From Chrysemys picta bellii (Eukaryota > Chordata > Testudines > Emydidae), in the NCBI RefSeq assembly GCF_011386835.1, contig NC_088796.1, positions 31,389,011 through 31,453,010 of the forward strand: a stretch of DNA of 64,000 nucleotides, written 5' to 3'. Of this stretch, positions 1 through 12,104 are shown one piece after another (within the stretch, counting starts at the first letter, position 1; each line of letters begins with the position of its first letter). The translations under genes and the position numbers were made by a program. The notes beneath the pieces were generated by a model that worked only from the letters and a program-made list of their open reading frames with translations, did not search any database and had not been told where the DNA came from.

Positions 1-484
1 CCCCATATTCAGGCTCAGATGAGAATGGCAGAGAGGAGGTCTCAGACCCCAAAAAGGGGCAAGAGACCCCCCCAGTTATGGGCACACAAACAGGAAGGGA
101 GAATGTGAGACTGATGGGTGTCCCAGCCTCATTCTCTCCCAATCCCCCTTCCACTTATCTCCATTTCCCTCTTCCCAGTGTCCCAACCCTCCACTTCCCC
201 TAACCCCTATGCTTCCCTCATCTGAGCTCTCAACCTCTTTCCCTTCCCCTACCACTCATCCCCTTTTGCCCCCTTCCCCATAATCCTGCTCCCTTTGCTG
301 CAGCCATAACCCCCTCTTCCTCTTTTCCCCTATGCCTTTGCCTCCTAATACCACTACTTTCCCCCAAAGACTGTGATTATATCCCACCTCCAAAACAATT
401 GCCATCCATGATTCACAAATTGTGATAACCTCCAGCCACTCAGTGCAAAACTCCTTTTATCTTAGGTGGGGGGGCTGTGAATAA
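1..484. other. Intergenic, pyrimidine-rich; no gene seen
   Basis: The + strand is rich in C and T runs (CCCTTCCCC-like words). No long open frame, RNA gene or recognisable transposon end was found. Confidence 0.5.
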
Positions 485-490
485 ATTATT

Positions 491-529
491 GGTTAATTAA
501 ATTAATTAAATTAATTAAATAAAATTAAA
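491..529. repeat. (TTAA/ATTA)n simple repeat
   Basis: Several tandem copies of an 8-base TTAATTAA-type unit. Homopolymer T and G runs follow at about 640-675. Confidence 0.8.
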
Positions 530-689
530 AGGCTGAATTCACACCAGTCAATCTCAATGAGGTCTATGATTCATCCAGTTATTAGTATCTCTTTGTTGAA
601 CTGTATAATGCAACAGAAGCAAATTGGGTTGGGTTTTTGTTTTGTTTTTGTTTTTTTTTGGGGGGGGGGGGGGAGGGAGACTGTAACTT

Positions 690-1740
690 GGGAACTCCTT
701 GACCAATTGACTTCAAATTTGGATCACTAATGCCACCCCATGCCTCCATGGTGCACACACATTTGAAAATAATCCAAGTAACCATATAGATTTTAGAGCG
801 CGTACAAGAGTTGAGCTTTAAAGCATATGATGTGAATGGAAACCCTCACGCCTTTTTTTTTTTTGAATGGTACATGCACACTGCAAAAATGTACATTGTC
901 TTAAATCAGTGTTTTGGAGCACTTAGCACAAACTGTTCACGGTCGCACCCCTCCCCCCCCCCCAGGAGCTGGGCGGGATGGGAGCCACAGCTGGGGGGTG
1001 GGGGGCGGACCGGGGCAAGGAGGCCGAGGCTGGGGCCGCAACTGGGAGTAGAGCCGGGAACGGAGCCCTGGCTGGGGGAACCGAGGCTGGGGGTAGGAGG
1101 GGTCCGAGGCTGGGGCCGCAGCTGGGAGCAGAGCCGGGAACAGAGCCCTGGCTGGGGGGACCGAGGCTGGGGGCAGGATCAGGTGCAGAGCCGTGATGGA
1201 GTCAGGAGCTGTGGCTGTGGCCGGGTGAGGAGCCGCAGCTGGGGGCAGGGGGCCAAGGGGGGCTGGGTGGTGCTCCCTCTCTGCCCTCTGGGGGGCTGAC
1301 CCAGGCCTTGCTGCACCCCCTTGAATGTTCTTCCATGTATGTCCCACATTTTTGGGACCCCCTGTCTTAAATAATCATTCTCAATTTGTGTCCCCCAAAG
1401 ATTTAGTGGGTGCCATGCATTAGCTTGGGTAAAACTTGAAAGATTGAGACTATTTTGATCAACATTGAATCAACATTTGATCTCTAGGTCTGCACACCAT
1501 ACTCAGCCCCCCCCCCCAAAAAACAAAACAACAACAAAACTTCCTTAAAACACAATTTTTTTGAAAGATAGCTTTTTCCTTTTTTTCCCCCAGGGCTCAT
1601 ATCTCTACAGCCCCTAGCTGAAGTGACCCCAAATTTGGGTCACTAACCCTGTTGTACTGAGGCATACCAAATTTCAAAGGAATCTGACTAACCATGTTGA
1701 GCACTTAGAAATGTTTGTCTTTAAACAGAAGTTGTGATGC
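690..1740. repeat. Diverged interspersed repeat with a GC-rich 80-bp tandem duplication
   Basis: The block starting CCGAGGCTGGGGCCGCA at 1024 recurs at 1104, giving two copies of an 80-bp unit, with a partial third about 1164-1240. Flanking segments at about 705-745 and 1622-1680 share the words AAATTTGG and TCACTAA, so they look like pieces of one old repeat. The open frames across this block on both strands follow from its lack of AT-rich stops and are not credible genes. The family is not recognised. Confidence 0.5.
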
Positions 1741-2725
1741 GTCCTTAACTATAGTGATGCTGCGGCACCACCCTAATCATGGTTAATGTGGCATGAGGCC
1801 AGTTAACATACTAGGCTGCACCTGGAGGGTGGACCAAGCTTAATTATGATGAAACCCAGCTGCAGAGGGTCTGGAAGAGGTTATAAATAGAAGCTGTTTA
1901 GAGCATAGGGGTCCTATTGGGATCCAGGTATAGAGCATAGGGGTGATAGGGAGGAGTTCTGTAGTCACTCTTTAGGAGGCTCTGAGATGGCCAGGTAGAA
2001 AACCGCGAGGGAGAGTAAGCCCTCAGATCCTTCCTTGACTGAGTAGAGAAGTCTGGCAAGCAGCCAGGAGAGAAATGGAGCGAGCTCTGGTGCCCTGAAC
2101 AAAGGCAGGAACTGGACTTCTAGGCAGAGAACCTGTGAAAGCATTTAACTGGGGAACAGAGCAGGAGAAACTAGAGAGGGATGAAAGGTCAACCCCAATG
2201 AGGGTAGAAGTGAGTTTAAGTTTACATTTGTTGCTTTGGGATTTTGTTGGGGGATTCCCAGGGAGGGCCCTGTGAGTCCTTGCCCTGGAAGTAGGGTGAA
2301 GTTAGAGAGATTATGAGGGAGAAGGCCTGAGGAAGGCTTTGTAGGAAGAAGTCCAGGGAGGCAGCAGTAAGAAGTCTGGTGGAGTGAACCCTGATTGCTT
2401 GTCCTAGTTCCCTGAACTGGAGCCCAGTGGAGTAAGAGGGCTTGGGTTCCCCTACCAGGTATTGGTAAGATGGTGAGGTCCCCTGAGAGAAGGGTGTAAG
2501 GACTGTGAATGCAGAGTTAGGGATGATGACCTTTTTGTAAGGGATTTGGGCTTTTATCTTTTGGACTTCGTTCCTCTGAAAGGGGTGAGACTAAATCATG
2601 ACCTGGCTGGAGAGCTGAGTTATGGGAAGAGACCGCAATAGAGCTGGAACAGCTGTTGGCAGGGCGTGGCAGATGGAAAAAAGCCTGTTATGCCACACCC
2701 AACCATGAGGGGGCATGCCAGTGGT
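1740..2725 (+). repeat. LTR-like interspersed repeat, copy 1
   Basis: The 3' part (about 2560-2716) is recognisably related to 13395-13550: both have a CTGAAA(A/G)GGG-type block, then GGACTAAAT-type and GGCTGGAG blocks, and end in a GGGGGCA or GGGGCA-type sequence. An internal TTATAAATA word at about 1881 is TATA-box-like. Family and exact ends are uncertain and no coding remnant was seen. A long terminal repeat is the best guess. Confidence 0.4.
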
Positions 2726-3194
2726 GAGTGAACTCTGATAGCCATTCATGTTACACTTCAAAAATACTATTTGAAACACAATATACAATATCACCAGCTG
2801 AGATTCCCTTTCTCCCTGAATGTCTAATGTGACATATGGAACAATTTAGTAAATAGTTGTCATGGATCTGGTTGGGCTTCCCCCTCCCAGCAGCTCAAGA
2901 AATCTCCTTAACTACATGAGAAATACACAGATCTATTAAATGCCCCTCCCCTGAAACCCTACACTAATTTCTTTGCCTCAGTTTCCTCACTACTCCAGGG
3001 CATTCTTTGGGCTGGGCTCCCAGTCCTTTTGACACTGGCAGAGTCCTTCTACTCCAGTACAGGCTTATATTCTGAAACATGGAGACTTCTCCCTAGGTCA
3101 GCTTGCTCCCTCTGACATTGGTCAGTCTGTGCCCTGGCTTCCTATGCCCAAATTTCCTGCATGCCTTCCCCACTTCTCTCCCATGACATTTTCC

Positions 3195-3345
3195 CAGGGC
3201 TGCCCAGAGGATTCAGGGGGCCTGGGGCAAAGCAATTTTGGGGGCCCCTTCCATTAAAAAAAGTTGCAATACTATAGAATACTATATTCTCGTGGGGGGC
3301 CCAGGGCCTGGGGCAAATTGCCCCGCCCCCCTCTGGGTGGCCCTG
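3195..3345. mobile_element. hAT-type miniature element, 151 bp
   Basis: The ends CAGGGCTGCCCAGAGG and CCTCTGGGTGGCCCTG are imperfect terminal inverted repeats. They are flanked by a perfect 8-bp duplication, CATTTTCC, at 3187-3194 and 3346-3353. An 8-bp duplication is the hAT hallmark. The element is noncoding and so presumably depended on an autonomous hAT transposase in trans. Confidence 0.85.
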
Positions 3346-3353
3346 CATTTTCC

Positions 3354-4962
3354 AACCTTCTGCTGCGGTAACCTGTCTTTGTCCTGTTTTGGTAACTTTC
3401 CACTATTCTCCACTTTCTACCTCCCTTCAGACAGAGGAGGAAGTATCTGTTCCCAGTTTGAGCAAACTCCCTTAGCATATATATTGTCCAGTCAAAGCAC
3501 TGTCATTAAAATAAAGTACTCATTTGATTTGAATGAAGGCCCTATCAAGGATAGTGGATACACTTTGACACAGGGGCTTTGCATGATACAGCAATTCATA
3601 ATAACTTAATAAAGCCAACCGGAATTCGTATGTTACAAAAAGAGATCTTCAAATCATTGCTGTACTGAAATGTAGGCATCATCTGTGAAAATAAATCCAT
3701 TTTTTATTAAACATTGGGATCACTAGGTTTTAGAGATGCGTTTGAGCTAAGAAGTTTGGATCTGAATGTGAATGTCTTTAAAATTCAGAGATGTTTGAAT
3801 CTGGGCCTTTGGTTCAAGTCCATCTGTAGTTTTTAATCAGACACCTGATGTATTAAATAGGCAGTATATAGCGATTTAATCTGATATGTCATATACTATC
3901 GTTGGCACATCTCAGTCTCACCATCTGACTAATGATTACTGTTTAGGTCCCATGGTTACATGGTACCCTACAAACGTCTATTTACGGGGTAAGCACAATC
4001 CGTTAAACCATTCCTTCATGAGGTACTGGATTCTGTCACTCATGATATCAGATGCAGGAAAGCAGCTAGTAGAAAAAAAATCCAGCAAAATTTAAAGGAA
4101 TATCTAACAGATTATAGCACAGAGGAAAAAATGTTTTCAGCAGGATTTAAAAAATATTCTGGTTTAAGGTCCAGAACTTGCAATATTGAATAGTGGATTA
4201 CTCTCAGGTAAGATATCTTAAGGAAAAAGATCTCACAAACCACCAGAGTTATAAACAGCCTGACACCACTGAAAAACTGAGATTCTGGCAAAAAAATGGG
4301 TTTAATAAATTGTCACGTTTGCTTTAAGGTTCAAAACATTTTGGCAGACCCATGATTCAAGATGCAGAGAGTGCAGTTGCTACTTAAGCAATGAGCTAAA
4401 TCCATCCTTTGTGTAATTCATGTCCATCTAGAAATGTCCAGAGTATTTCCCTGTTCTTCCCTGCCTACCTACTTCTCTCCCTCTCACACTAGAAATATAT
4501 TAGGACTTTTGGGAGACTACTTTTTACATGGCAATCATTAGAAAACTGCAACAGTTTCAGATGGGCAACGATCTCTGAGTTGGAGCAGATGCTTGACTAT
4601 CGAAAAATCTTGAAATCAAGTATAACATCCTGAAAACTGCTTATTGTTGATTTGTGGATTTTGTCACCTGGAATGTCTGTGCTATGACTTGTCATGTCAG
4701 CTGAGTGAAATGAGCCCAAACTGAGCTTTGAAAATAGCCTCAATATATCAGATAGTGCCAAAAATAAACATTGTTAATTAATACTTGTAGCATTTTATCC
4801 AAGTACCTCTCACTGATTTTCAGAGCCCATGAGAACTTTTGGTTCATCGGTTTCTTTTTATCGGTTACTGAAGCAAGAAATTCAACCCATTCTTCCTGAT
4901 AACCCAGAAACCTTCCTGATCAGGCAGGCTGACAGCATCGCTAGTCCCAAAAAAGTAGCATG
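3354..4962. other. Intergenic; nothing recognised
   Basis: AT-rich, low-complexity-poor sequence with only short random open frames. No terminal repeats, tail motifs or splice-flanked coding segments were recognised. Confidence 0.5.
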
Positions 4963-4964
4963 TA

Positions 4965-5152
4965 CACCTCTACCCTGATATAACGCTGTCCTCAGGAGCC
5001 AAAAAGTCTTACCGCGTTATAGGTGAAACCGCGTTATATCGAACTTGCTTTGATCTGCTGGAGTGCGCAGCCCCGCCCCCCTGGAGCGCTGCTTTACCGC
5101 GTTATATCCGAATTCGTGTTATATTGGGTTGTGTTATATCAGGGTAGAGGTG
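4965..5152. mobile_element. TA-flanked miniature DNA transposon (Tc1/mariner-type), copy 1
   Basis: A perfect 20-bp terminal inverted repeat, CACCTCTACCCTGATATAAC, sits at both ends, flanked by TA on each side (4963-4964, 5153-5154). The interior has repeated CGTTATA words and a GC-rich core. A second copy in opposite orientation lies at 57411-57599. TA duplication fits the Tc1/mariner/Pogo group; there is no coding capacity. Confidence 0.85.
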
Positions 5153-5154
5153 TA

Positions 5155-5830
5155 TTTATAAAAGCAGTTAATGGGGCAAAAATACAACTACATGGAATAA
5201 CAACAAAGGAATTGTCAAAAGTGATTGGAAACCCATTGACCTGGCAATACCCAAATGTGTATTAGAGATGGCGCCTGGCCTTTGTCTCTGAAGTTGAGTC
5301 ATCAAGACCTGCTCATTAGGACCTGGTGGGATTTTACTGCTCCAATAGTACAGAGTAGGGGAAACAACTTGTGGTGATAGTCAGAAATGTGGAGGACTGA
5401 GAGTGAAGGGAAAGAGAATGAATGGAGAAGAGAGAGAAGGAGCAAAGAATACAAAGATAATATAGGGGAAAGGGAATGGCTGTTTTGAGTGAATAGAGGG
5501 AATGTACGATAGGCTAGCTGTCTATTTGGAGTGGGGGGCTGATAAACTGGGTTTTATTTCTCTGGATCCCTATCAAAGACAGGTAACTGGACTTGATGGA
5601 CCAGTTCTCTGAATCAGAGGTGTGCAGATATATATATATTTGGAGGGGCCAAGATAAAAAATAATTTCAAGTCCTGCAAAACCAAAAAATTTTCATCATA
5701 ATCATCTCTTTTTTTTCCCAATAACAAGGCTGGTTAGGGCTGAGGTTATGAACAGATTCCATTCATGGCTGTTTTGAATCACCATTTGGGCCTGTTGGGG
5801 TTTTGCCTGGATGGATTTATATATACTATG
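5155..5830. other. Intergenic with a CR1-like fragment
   Basis: Mostly purine-rich unique-looking sequence. The stretch about 5571-5625 resembles the CR1 3' end (GGACTTGATGGACCAGT-type wording). A short (TA)n run lies at 5629-5640. No gene was seen. Confidence 0.4.
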
Positions 5831-5831
5831 A

Positions 5832-5968
5832 CAGGTTTCAGAGTAGCAGCCGTGTTAGTCTGTATCCGCAAAAAGAAGAACAGGAGTACTTGTGCCACCT
5901 TAGAGACTAACAAATTTATTAGAGCATAAGCTTTTGTGGACTACAGCCCACTTCTTCGGATGCATATA
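5832..5968 (+). mobile_element. Penelope-like element (PLE) tail, single unit
   Basis: Begins TTTCAGAGTAGCAGCCGTG and continues through the conserved words ACTTGTG, CACCTTAGAGACTAACAAAT and AGCATAAGCTTTTGTGG to a CTTCTTCGGATGCAT end. The same unit recurs at 19281, 37853 and 50269 and belongs to the family whose 38.3-kb copy carries a GIY-YIG remnant. No clear target duplication was found. Confidence 0.75.
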
Positions 5969-5999
5969 TCTAACACTTTCAGTGCCCTTACAAACTTAG

Positions 6000-6547
6000 A
6001 TGCTTCTCACCACAGGCTGGCTGGTTGCTCTTCAGCCAGGCTCTCCCCTTTGATCAGCGCTTCAGTCGCTTGGTAGTGATGTCTGTAGATGGAAGTGGAA
6101 AAGAGAGGAAGAGCATGGCAAACATTTCTCCCTTTCATCATGTTCTTTCTTTCCTCTTGGCTTTGCCTCCCCTTCAGGGTCAGGTGAGCATTACCTCATC
6201 ATACTCCCTGACTTACCAAGGGGGGGGTGACTCACTCAAGAGTCCAACAGATCCTTTGTTGCTGCCTAGGCCAGTGTCCTTTGTTCCTGTGAGGATGGGC
6301 AGGGTTTGTCCCATACATGCCCTGATGAGGTGTGAACTGCCCCTCTGTTCCTGGAGAGTTTTGCTTGGGGTTGTTTTAAACCATGAGGGCACATTTTCAG
6401 CCTCATAATTATATACATGAAATTACAACCTATAACATTATGAGCCTTCTGAAGACACCCAACATGACAAACTTTTCATTGGATACCATACAATCATAAG
6501 GATGAACATGGTGGTGCAGAGTGTTCCCCCCAGATACAGAGTGTCAC
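6000..6547 (+). repeat. Probable LTR 3' portion
   Basis: This has the look of a retroviral-type long terminal repeat common in turtle genomes and ends in GAGTGTCACA. The 5' boundary is unclear because the PLE tail lies just before it. The 127-codon open frame inside (6025-6408) has no recognised domain and is not called as a gene. Confidence 0.4.
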
Positions 6548-6548
6548 A

Positions 6549-6637
6549 GTCAAGCTAAGCTATGTCGACTCTGTTATTCACATACCTGGAGTAGCATAAC
6601 TTAGTCGACTTACCCCCGTAGTGAAGACAAGCCCTAT
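6549..6637. mobile_element. Harbinger-type miniature element fragment
   Basis: Contains two GTCGAC sites and ends in GTAGTGAAGACAAGCCCT, similar to the right end of the 9241-9569 element. It appears truncated on the left by the LTR boundary. Confidence 0.5.
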
Positions 6638-6639
6638 GT

Positions 6640-7149
6640 GATGAGCTGCACCTATAGATTTTCAAAGAACAATAAGCTTTTTCTGATAATATGAAAGCAC
6701 CTTTCTCTGTCGACATTCTGTCCTTCAAGAAAAAATTATTTTACATCGGTTTATGAAAAATTTGCCACTGCCAGTCCAATATTTCACAAACTGGTATCTA
6801 TGGAAAAGGATGTAGCTCTAGTTTTTTTGTTCCCCTTTATCATTTTGGCTCTGCCACATTGATATAGAGTTCTCACATTCCATGTTCCAGTGTGCACTCA
6901 TGTTTTGGCACTGAACAAACTTTTCTTTCCTAGCCAATTTTTTTTTCCCAGCAAAGTTTCCAAAGGGCTGGAATGAACCTATTTTGGGCTGGGTGTTGTC
7001 TGATCTAGTATTTTTTTTTTTATTCTTGCTCATTTTGTCAGTTTTTTGGCTTAAGTAAATGCCTAGACTGCCAGCCATCTCAAGTCTAGGCAACCCCCTC
7101 CTATTCACTACTCATTAAAGGTACCTATGTTGCACCATGAGGAGGTCAG
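6640..7149. other. Intergenic; nothing recognised
   Basis: AT-rich with T homopolymer runs. No repeat ends or exon-like segments. Confidence 0.4.
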
Positions 7150-7152
7150 AGT

Positions 7153-7344
7153 GGGTATGTCTATACAGCAAAAAAAAAAAAAAACATGGTTGGTCTGTGC
7201 CCACCAACTCGGGTTTGTGGGGTTCAGGCTGCAGGGCTGTTTCATTGCTGGGAAGACTTCTGGGCTCAGGCTGGAGCCCAGGCTCTGGGACCCTCCCATC
7301 CCGCAGGCCAGCTGTGGGTTTTTCTTTGCTGTGAAGACATACCC
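7153..7344. mobile_element. Harbinger-type miniature element, 192 bp
   Basis: The left end GGGTATGTCTATACAGC and right end GCTGTGAAGACATACCC are inverted repeats. They are flanked by a 3-bp AGT on each side (7150-7152, 7345-7347). The left end matches that of the 4.8-kb Harbinger element at 26241, which suggests shared transposase recognition. Confidence 0.8.
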
Positions 7345-8174
7345 AGTAGATGTTGGATTTGTGGCATGTTTGGGCCCTTGCTCTCACTTAAAGTACTACA
7401 GGGTTGGCGCTGCCAGTGTTTGACCCATGAGCAAGATCAACTAACAGGAAAAATCATTTGGGGTTGTACAAAACATTTTGTTCAATTTGAAATAATGTTG
7501 TGTGTTTTGACTTTTTTCATCCTTTTTAAAAATTTTAATGACGTTGAAATGAACTTCAAAACAAAGTCACTTCCAATCAAACAGCTGAAACATTTTTCCG
7601 AAAATGTTGAAACAAAACACTTTTTGAAATCTTTTTTTAATTGACCCCAATCTGCAGTTTTGGTTAAAAAAAATTGCCCTGCTGTATTCTGAATGGTGCT
7701 AAGTTCTCTAACATGTAACTCTAATAAAAATATCTCCCTGTGATAAATATTGTTTCCTGAAGCCAGAATAAGTATTACGTGCTCTAGTAGTAACAACTTT
7801 AAGACTGCAGAACAATGTTACAGAAGCATTTCCAAGCATTCACTCCTTGTACTAAATCTTTCCATGCTCATTTGCTACTCAAAGGTAAACTTGAAGAAAT
7901 GAACCAAGTTTGAAACTTGAATCTGAGCATGAAATACAGGCCTGATCTTGTGAATTCCTGTGGACTTCCTGGAAAGTTCTGAGTACTTTCAATTCTCACG
8001 ATTTCCCAGGTGGCACTCAGTAACTAGCAAGACTGGAGAAGTAGACTTTACTGAGACGACCTTCCTTTCCTGGGTTTGAGGAATGAACATGTTAGAGGAC
8101 TGAAAAACCACTCCTAAGTGTGCTCCATGTCATTTGCTACAATTTAGGTAGGCCTCTATATGGACATAGTGCTA
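7345..8174. repeat. AT-rich interspersed repeat region (GAAAATGTT family)
   Basis: About 7430-7690 is rich in GAAAAATC, CATTTT and GAAACA words of the kind also found at 8597-8806, 43090-43530 and 57857-58241. I read it as an old miniature transposon with unclear ends. No gene was seen. Confidence 0.35.
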
Positions 8175-8176
8175 TA

Positions 8177-8449
8177 GATCCACAAAAGGACTTAAGTGCC
8201 TAACTCCCGTTGAGGGGCAGAATATAGGCCCCCACCTATCTCCTCAGCATTTCCAACTGGCTAGTTTAGGGAATTCCCTGCTCACTGTGCTGGCTTTTGC
8301 AAATACCACTCAGATGCCTAACTCTGCCTATTCATTTTATAGGGAGGCAAGGCACCTAACTCAGGACTGAATTCCACTGACTGGCAAGGCTCCTAAAAGT
8401 TAGGTGCTGCAACAGTCAGCATTACAATGCTTAGGTGTCTTTGGGGATC
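8177..8449. mobile_element. TA-flanked miniature element with GATCCAC ends
   Basis: Left end GATCCACAAAAGGACTTAAG pairs imperfectly with right end CTTAGGTGTCTTTGGGGATC. TA flanks both sides (8175-8176, 8450-8451). The interior repeats CCTAACT-type words. Noncoding. Confidence 0.6.
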
Positions 8450-8596
8450 TATCCCATAGTGCCCGTGGGGGTGTGGATTGTGGTGCCATCATGAGAAAGA
8501 TGACCTCCACCTAGCAATCTTAGTTGGGGTGTTATGAATGGCTATGAGTGGAAAGCTGGTGTTTCAGGAACACATTTAAAAAAAAAAAATCCACAA

Positions 8597-8810
8597 ACAT
8601 ACAGAGCTGGTTAGAAAGTAGGTTTTGTTTCCATGGAAAAGTTTTGACTTTTCATCAAAAAATTGAAAACCAAAACGTTTGCAGCCAAAAAAACTTGAAA
8701 TTTACTATAAAAGCAGATGCTTTTCAATTAAATGAACATTCTCCTAGAAACCCAGCATTCGGGGGGGGGAAGAAAGCGAGTTATGATGGAAACCTGATCA
8801 GCCCTACAAA
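8597..8810. mobile_element. Miniature DNA transposon, GAGCTGGTT-end family
   Basis: Starts ACAGAGCTGGTTAGAAA and ends CCTGATCAGCCCTA. The AAAA/TTTTC-rich interior resembles 57857-58241, which has better-defined TA-flanked ends. Confidence 0.45.
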
Positions 8811-9240
8811 GATACTGTACAACCATCTATAGGTTTTGATAAGGATTTAATTAAATCTAAATCTAAAAATAATTAAACTCTTCTCCCTTTGTGACATCAG
8901 TGCATATTTTTTTGTCCCAGGGTCTGCTGCTCTGAGGCTGTTGCTGTATCACTGAAACACATAACCTTGTTTTCCAAAAAATCAGCTTTAGTATCAGGGC
9001 AAACAGAAAAGCATGAATTTGATGATAATCTGCTTCCTTTCTTTCTGTGATCGCTGCACTTCCTGAATTTTTTTCTCAAGCATCCGCATTCTTTTTTTAA
9101 GTTTCTGTTTTCTTCTTTTGCAAAGATAAAATCATCAAAGGACTTGCATGTAGTAGACTACATTGGGAAATCTCCCACCATTGTGCTATACTGCCCTTGA
9201 AGCACCAGTGGGAGTAGCAATGGTGGGGGCATGAAACTTA

Positions 9241-9569
9241 GGCCTTGTCTACATTACTGGGGTAAGTCGACCTAAGTTACACTACTCCAGCAACGTGAAT
9301 AATGTAAGTGGAGTCGACATAGCTGAAGTCGACTTACTGCGGTGTCTATATTGTGCTGCGTCAATGGGAGACGCTCTCCCGTCGACGGTGTCTACGTTGT
9401 GCTGCGTCAACAGGAGATGCTCTCCTGTCGACTTACCTTACTCTTCTCGTTCCGGTGGAGTACCGGAGTCAACTGAAGAGCACTTTGTGAGTCTTCACTA
9501 GACCTGCTAAATCGACCCCTGCTGCATCGATCACAGCAGCGTCAATCTCTGGTAAGTGTAGACATGGCC
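9241..9569. mobile_element. Harbinger-type miniature element with GTCGAC repeats
   Basis: Ends GGCCTTGTCTACATT and AGTGTAGACATGGCC are inverted repeats of the type seen on the local Harbinger element. A TTA precedes it and TGA follows, so the 3-bp duplication is imperfect. Five GTCGAC palindromes occur at 9266, 9313, 9328, 9381 and 9427. A stretch of roughly 47 bp beginning GGTGTCTA is tandemly duplicated (about 9340-9386 and 9387-9432). The short open frame inside is fortuitous. Confidence 0.75.
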
Positions 9570-9572
9570 TGA

Positions 9573-11857
9573 GACAACATCTGGAGACAGGCAGGAGTAT
9601 GCACAGTGAGGAAAAGAGATAGGCCTGAGTATATTTGGTTTTTCACTCCAAGACCTGTCCAAAAGACTCATGTAAGCATCAACAGTGAGCAGAAAAATTA
9701 GAGTTTTTGAATTGAATGTTTTGCCAAATATTTCAGGCAGTGTGATTTAATGTGCTTTGTAAGAAAATTGAATTTTAAAAATGTATCAGCCTCTAAAATT
9801 TTAAGTTGACAGTGACCCTTTAACTTCACTTTAGCATTGTTTTTATTGAATTTCTTGGATTTTTTTAAATGAGGAAATAGAACGGTTCATCCTTAATATT
9901 GCATTTATGTAGTTTATTGCAGTTTTTTTCTGAAAATGTAAACAATTGAACTGTTTACCATCTGTAGGATATATCTTTTTCACCAGAATACTGTAGAACA
10001 GCCACTATAAGACATAATAGCAGCATCAGTTAACCAAAGTTAAAAGTCAAAGAATGGACAAAAGTGGACAGGGATTGCCAACTCCATGTTAAAAATCAGT
10101 AGTCGGGCCCAAATATTGAGTGAATAAATAAATACATTTTGGTTCATTTTTATTTGTGTTTTGATTTTTGAGCCCTTAGGTTGCACAGGGGTCACACATT
10201 CAAGCTTTTTTCTACAACCTGTAGGTCTAGAAGGTTTGTTTGTTTTTATTTGCTTGTTTTTTTAATGAAAAAGAAACCTGAGATTCTCATGTAGACTCCA
10301 TGAGCTGGAGTGTTGAGGAGAAACTTCAGACATCACAAGACTCGTAATAAAATCTTGAGGTTAGCCAAAGTGAGGGAGGCAGAATTAGAAGCAATTTATC
10401 TCAGCAACGATTGAAGCACATTGGGAGGGAATGAGGAAGTTTGCACTATCATTATTAATTTTAGAGCATATGTAGCTTATGCAATGCACATTTCTCCCTA
10501 TCCTGGAGACCTTATAGACCAAGGTCCCAGTCCTGCGAACAGTGCTTAATTGTAAGCATGTCAGTAGTCTCATTGGCTTCAATGGGATTACTCACATTCT
10601 TAAAGTGAAAAATGTGCATAAGCATTTGCAGGATCCAGGCCTAAATAAAGCCAGAAAAGCATTAACATGCAATTTCAGCTTTTCTACAAGTTGCAGCACA
10701 GTTGCCAATTTTCACATGGTAAATAAGCACCCCAACTTTCACAATAAGCCAAAAATCAAGCTAATCTCATTTCAAAACAAGGCCAAAACAAGCCAATCCC
10801 TAAGAACCCTAACACTCTATGTGACTAGATCCCCCTGGCATGCAGTCTGGGACTGGTGAGCTTAATGTGCACCCCTGCCTCTCTTCTCAAAAACTAGCCC
10901 AATTTCTGTGATTTTTTTTCATGAGTTTGACATATCTTGTAGCTGCAGTCTCCTGTCACTAGCTGTGCTATCCCTGTTCTTTTGACAACCCCAACAACCG
11001 AAGGCTTCTCTTTATCATTCTGGTGTTTTTCCACATGCACTAAATTCACCCACTGGTAACATCTTATATAATAGACACAGATATATTGAAAAATATTTAT
11101 TGAGTATGAAATGATGCATGTATCTTCACTAAGCAGTGAGAGCTAATGTACAAACAAAATTTATATAGAACACAAATGGAGTTGAGGGGCAGAGTTTTAG
11201 ACTGGTTAAAATGAATGTCCGATTCAGTCAAGCATAATCTTTGATGATAATCTTTGTGGAAAAAGTGTTTAAAACAACAAATCAACCTGCAAATATTTCT
11301 AGTTCCTTGCACCCAGAAAAGCCTCTCTTGGAGAGCCTGCGTGCTTTTTGGTCTGCAAATGTTTTGCCTGTGGTTGAGGAAATTGCACATAGTGACAGCA
11401 GGGTTTTGAAAAAGGAAGGAAACCCACAAAACTGACTCATTTGTCTGCAATAAGAAACTTTAAAAAGAAAATATTTTTTGTCTACAGCTGGTGAATAATT
11501 TGTGAATAACATTAATGGAAAATGTTGGCATTTTTAAATCAAATAATCAACAGAAAATTTTCCCATGTAGACAAGGCCTAAGAAAGACTGGTACATAGTT
11601 GTTGACTTCAAAATAAACCATTAAACATGAATATTAATTAAGATGTAGCTCTTGCTTCTCACACAGTCTACATTTCAGGGGTTGGATTCTGAAACTCTTG
11701 ATAATTTTATATATTTTTCCAAATATGCCCTAAGCTAAATTTTGCAGGGATAAGCAAAAAGAATTATCTGTTTTCCCCTACTTATCACCTAGCTCATAGT
11801 ACACTGCCTCTTAAAGGACCTTCCACAAGAAAATGTGGCGCTACAGAAAAACATATA
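9573..11857. other. Intergenic; one Harbinger-end fragment
   Basis: No gene was recognised. The word ATGTAGACAAGGCC at about 11564-11577 looks like the right end of a Harbinger-type miniature element without a visible partner. Everything else is unique-looking AT-rich sequence. Confidence 0.4.
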
Positions 11858-12104
11858 GGATACATCTACACTGCAATAAAACATACATGGCTGGCCTCGG
11901 TCAGCTGACTTGGAGTTGCAGGGCATGGGCTGCGGGACTATACAATTGCAGTGTAGGTGTCTGGGCTCAGGCTAGGGGGAAGGTTCCAGAGCCTGGGCTC
12001 CAGTCTGAGCCCAAATGTCTAGACTGCAGTTTTATAGGCCTGCAGCCTGAGCCTGAGTGAGCTGATCCATGTCAGCTGTGTTTTATTGCAGTGCAGACAT
12101 GCCA
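11858..12104. mobile_element. Harbinger-type miniature element, 247 bp
   Basis: Left end GGATACATCTACACTGCAAT pairs with right end ATTGCAGTGCAGACATGCCA. ATA lies on both sides (11855-11857, 12105-12107). The CTGCA/GGGCTCAG-rich interior resembles 7153-7344. Confidence 0.75.

Noticed and set aside
811..1347. Overlapping open frames on both strands
   Set aside because: They follow the GC-rich 80-bp tandem repeat; no recognisable protein.
7186..7644. 152-codon open frame
   Set aside because: Starts inside a Harbinger-type miniature element and continues into an AT-rich repeat; no domain and no splice context.
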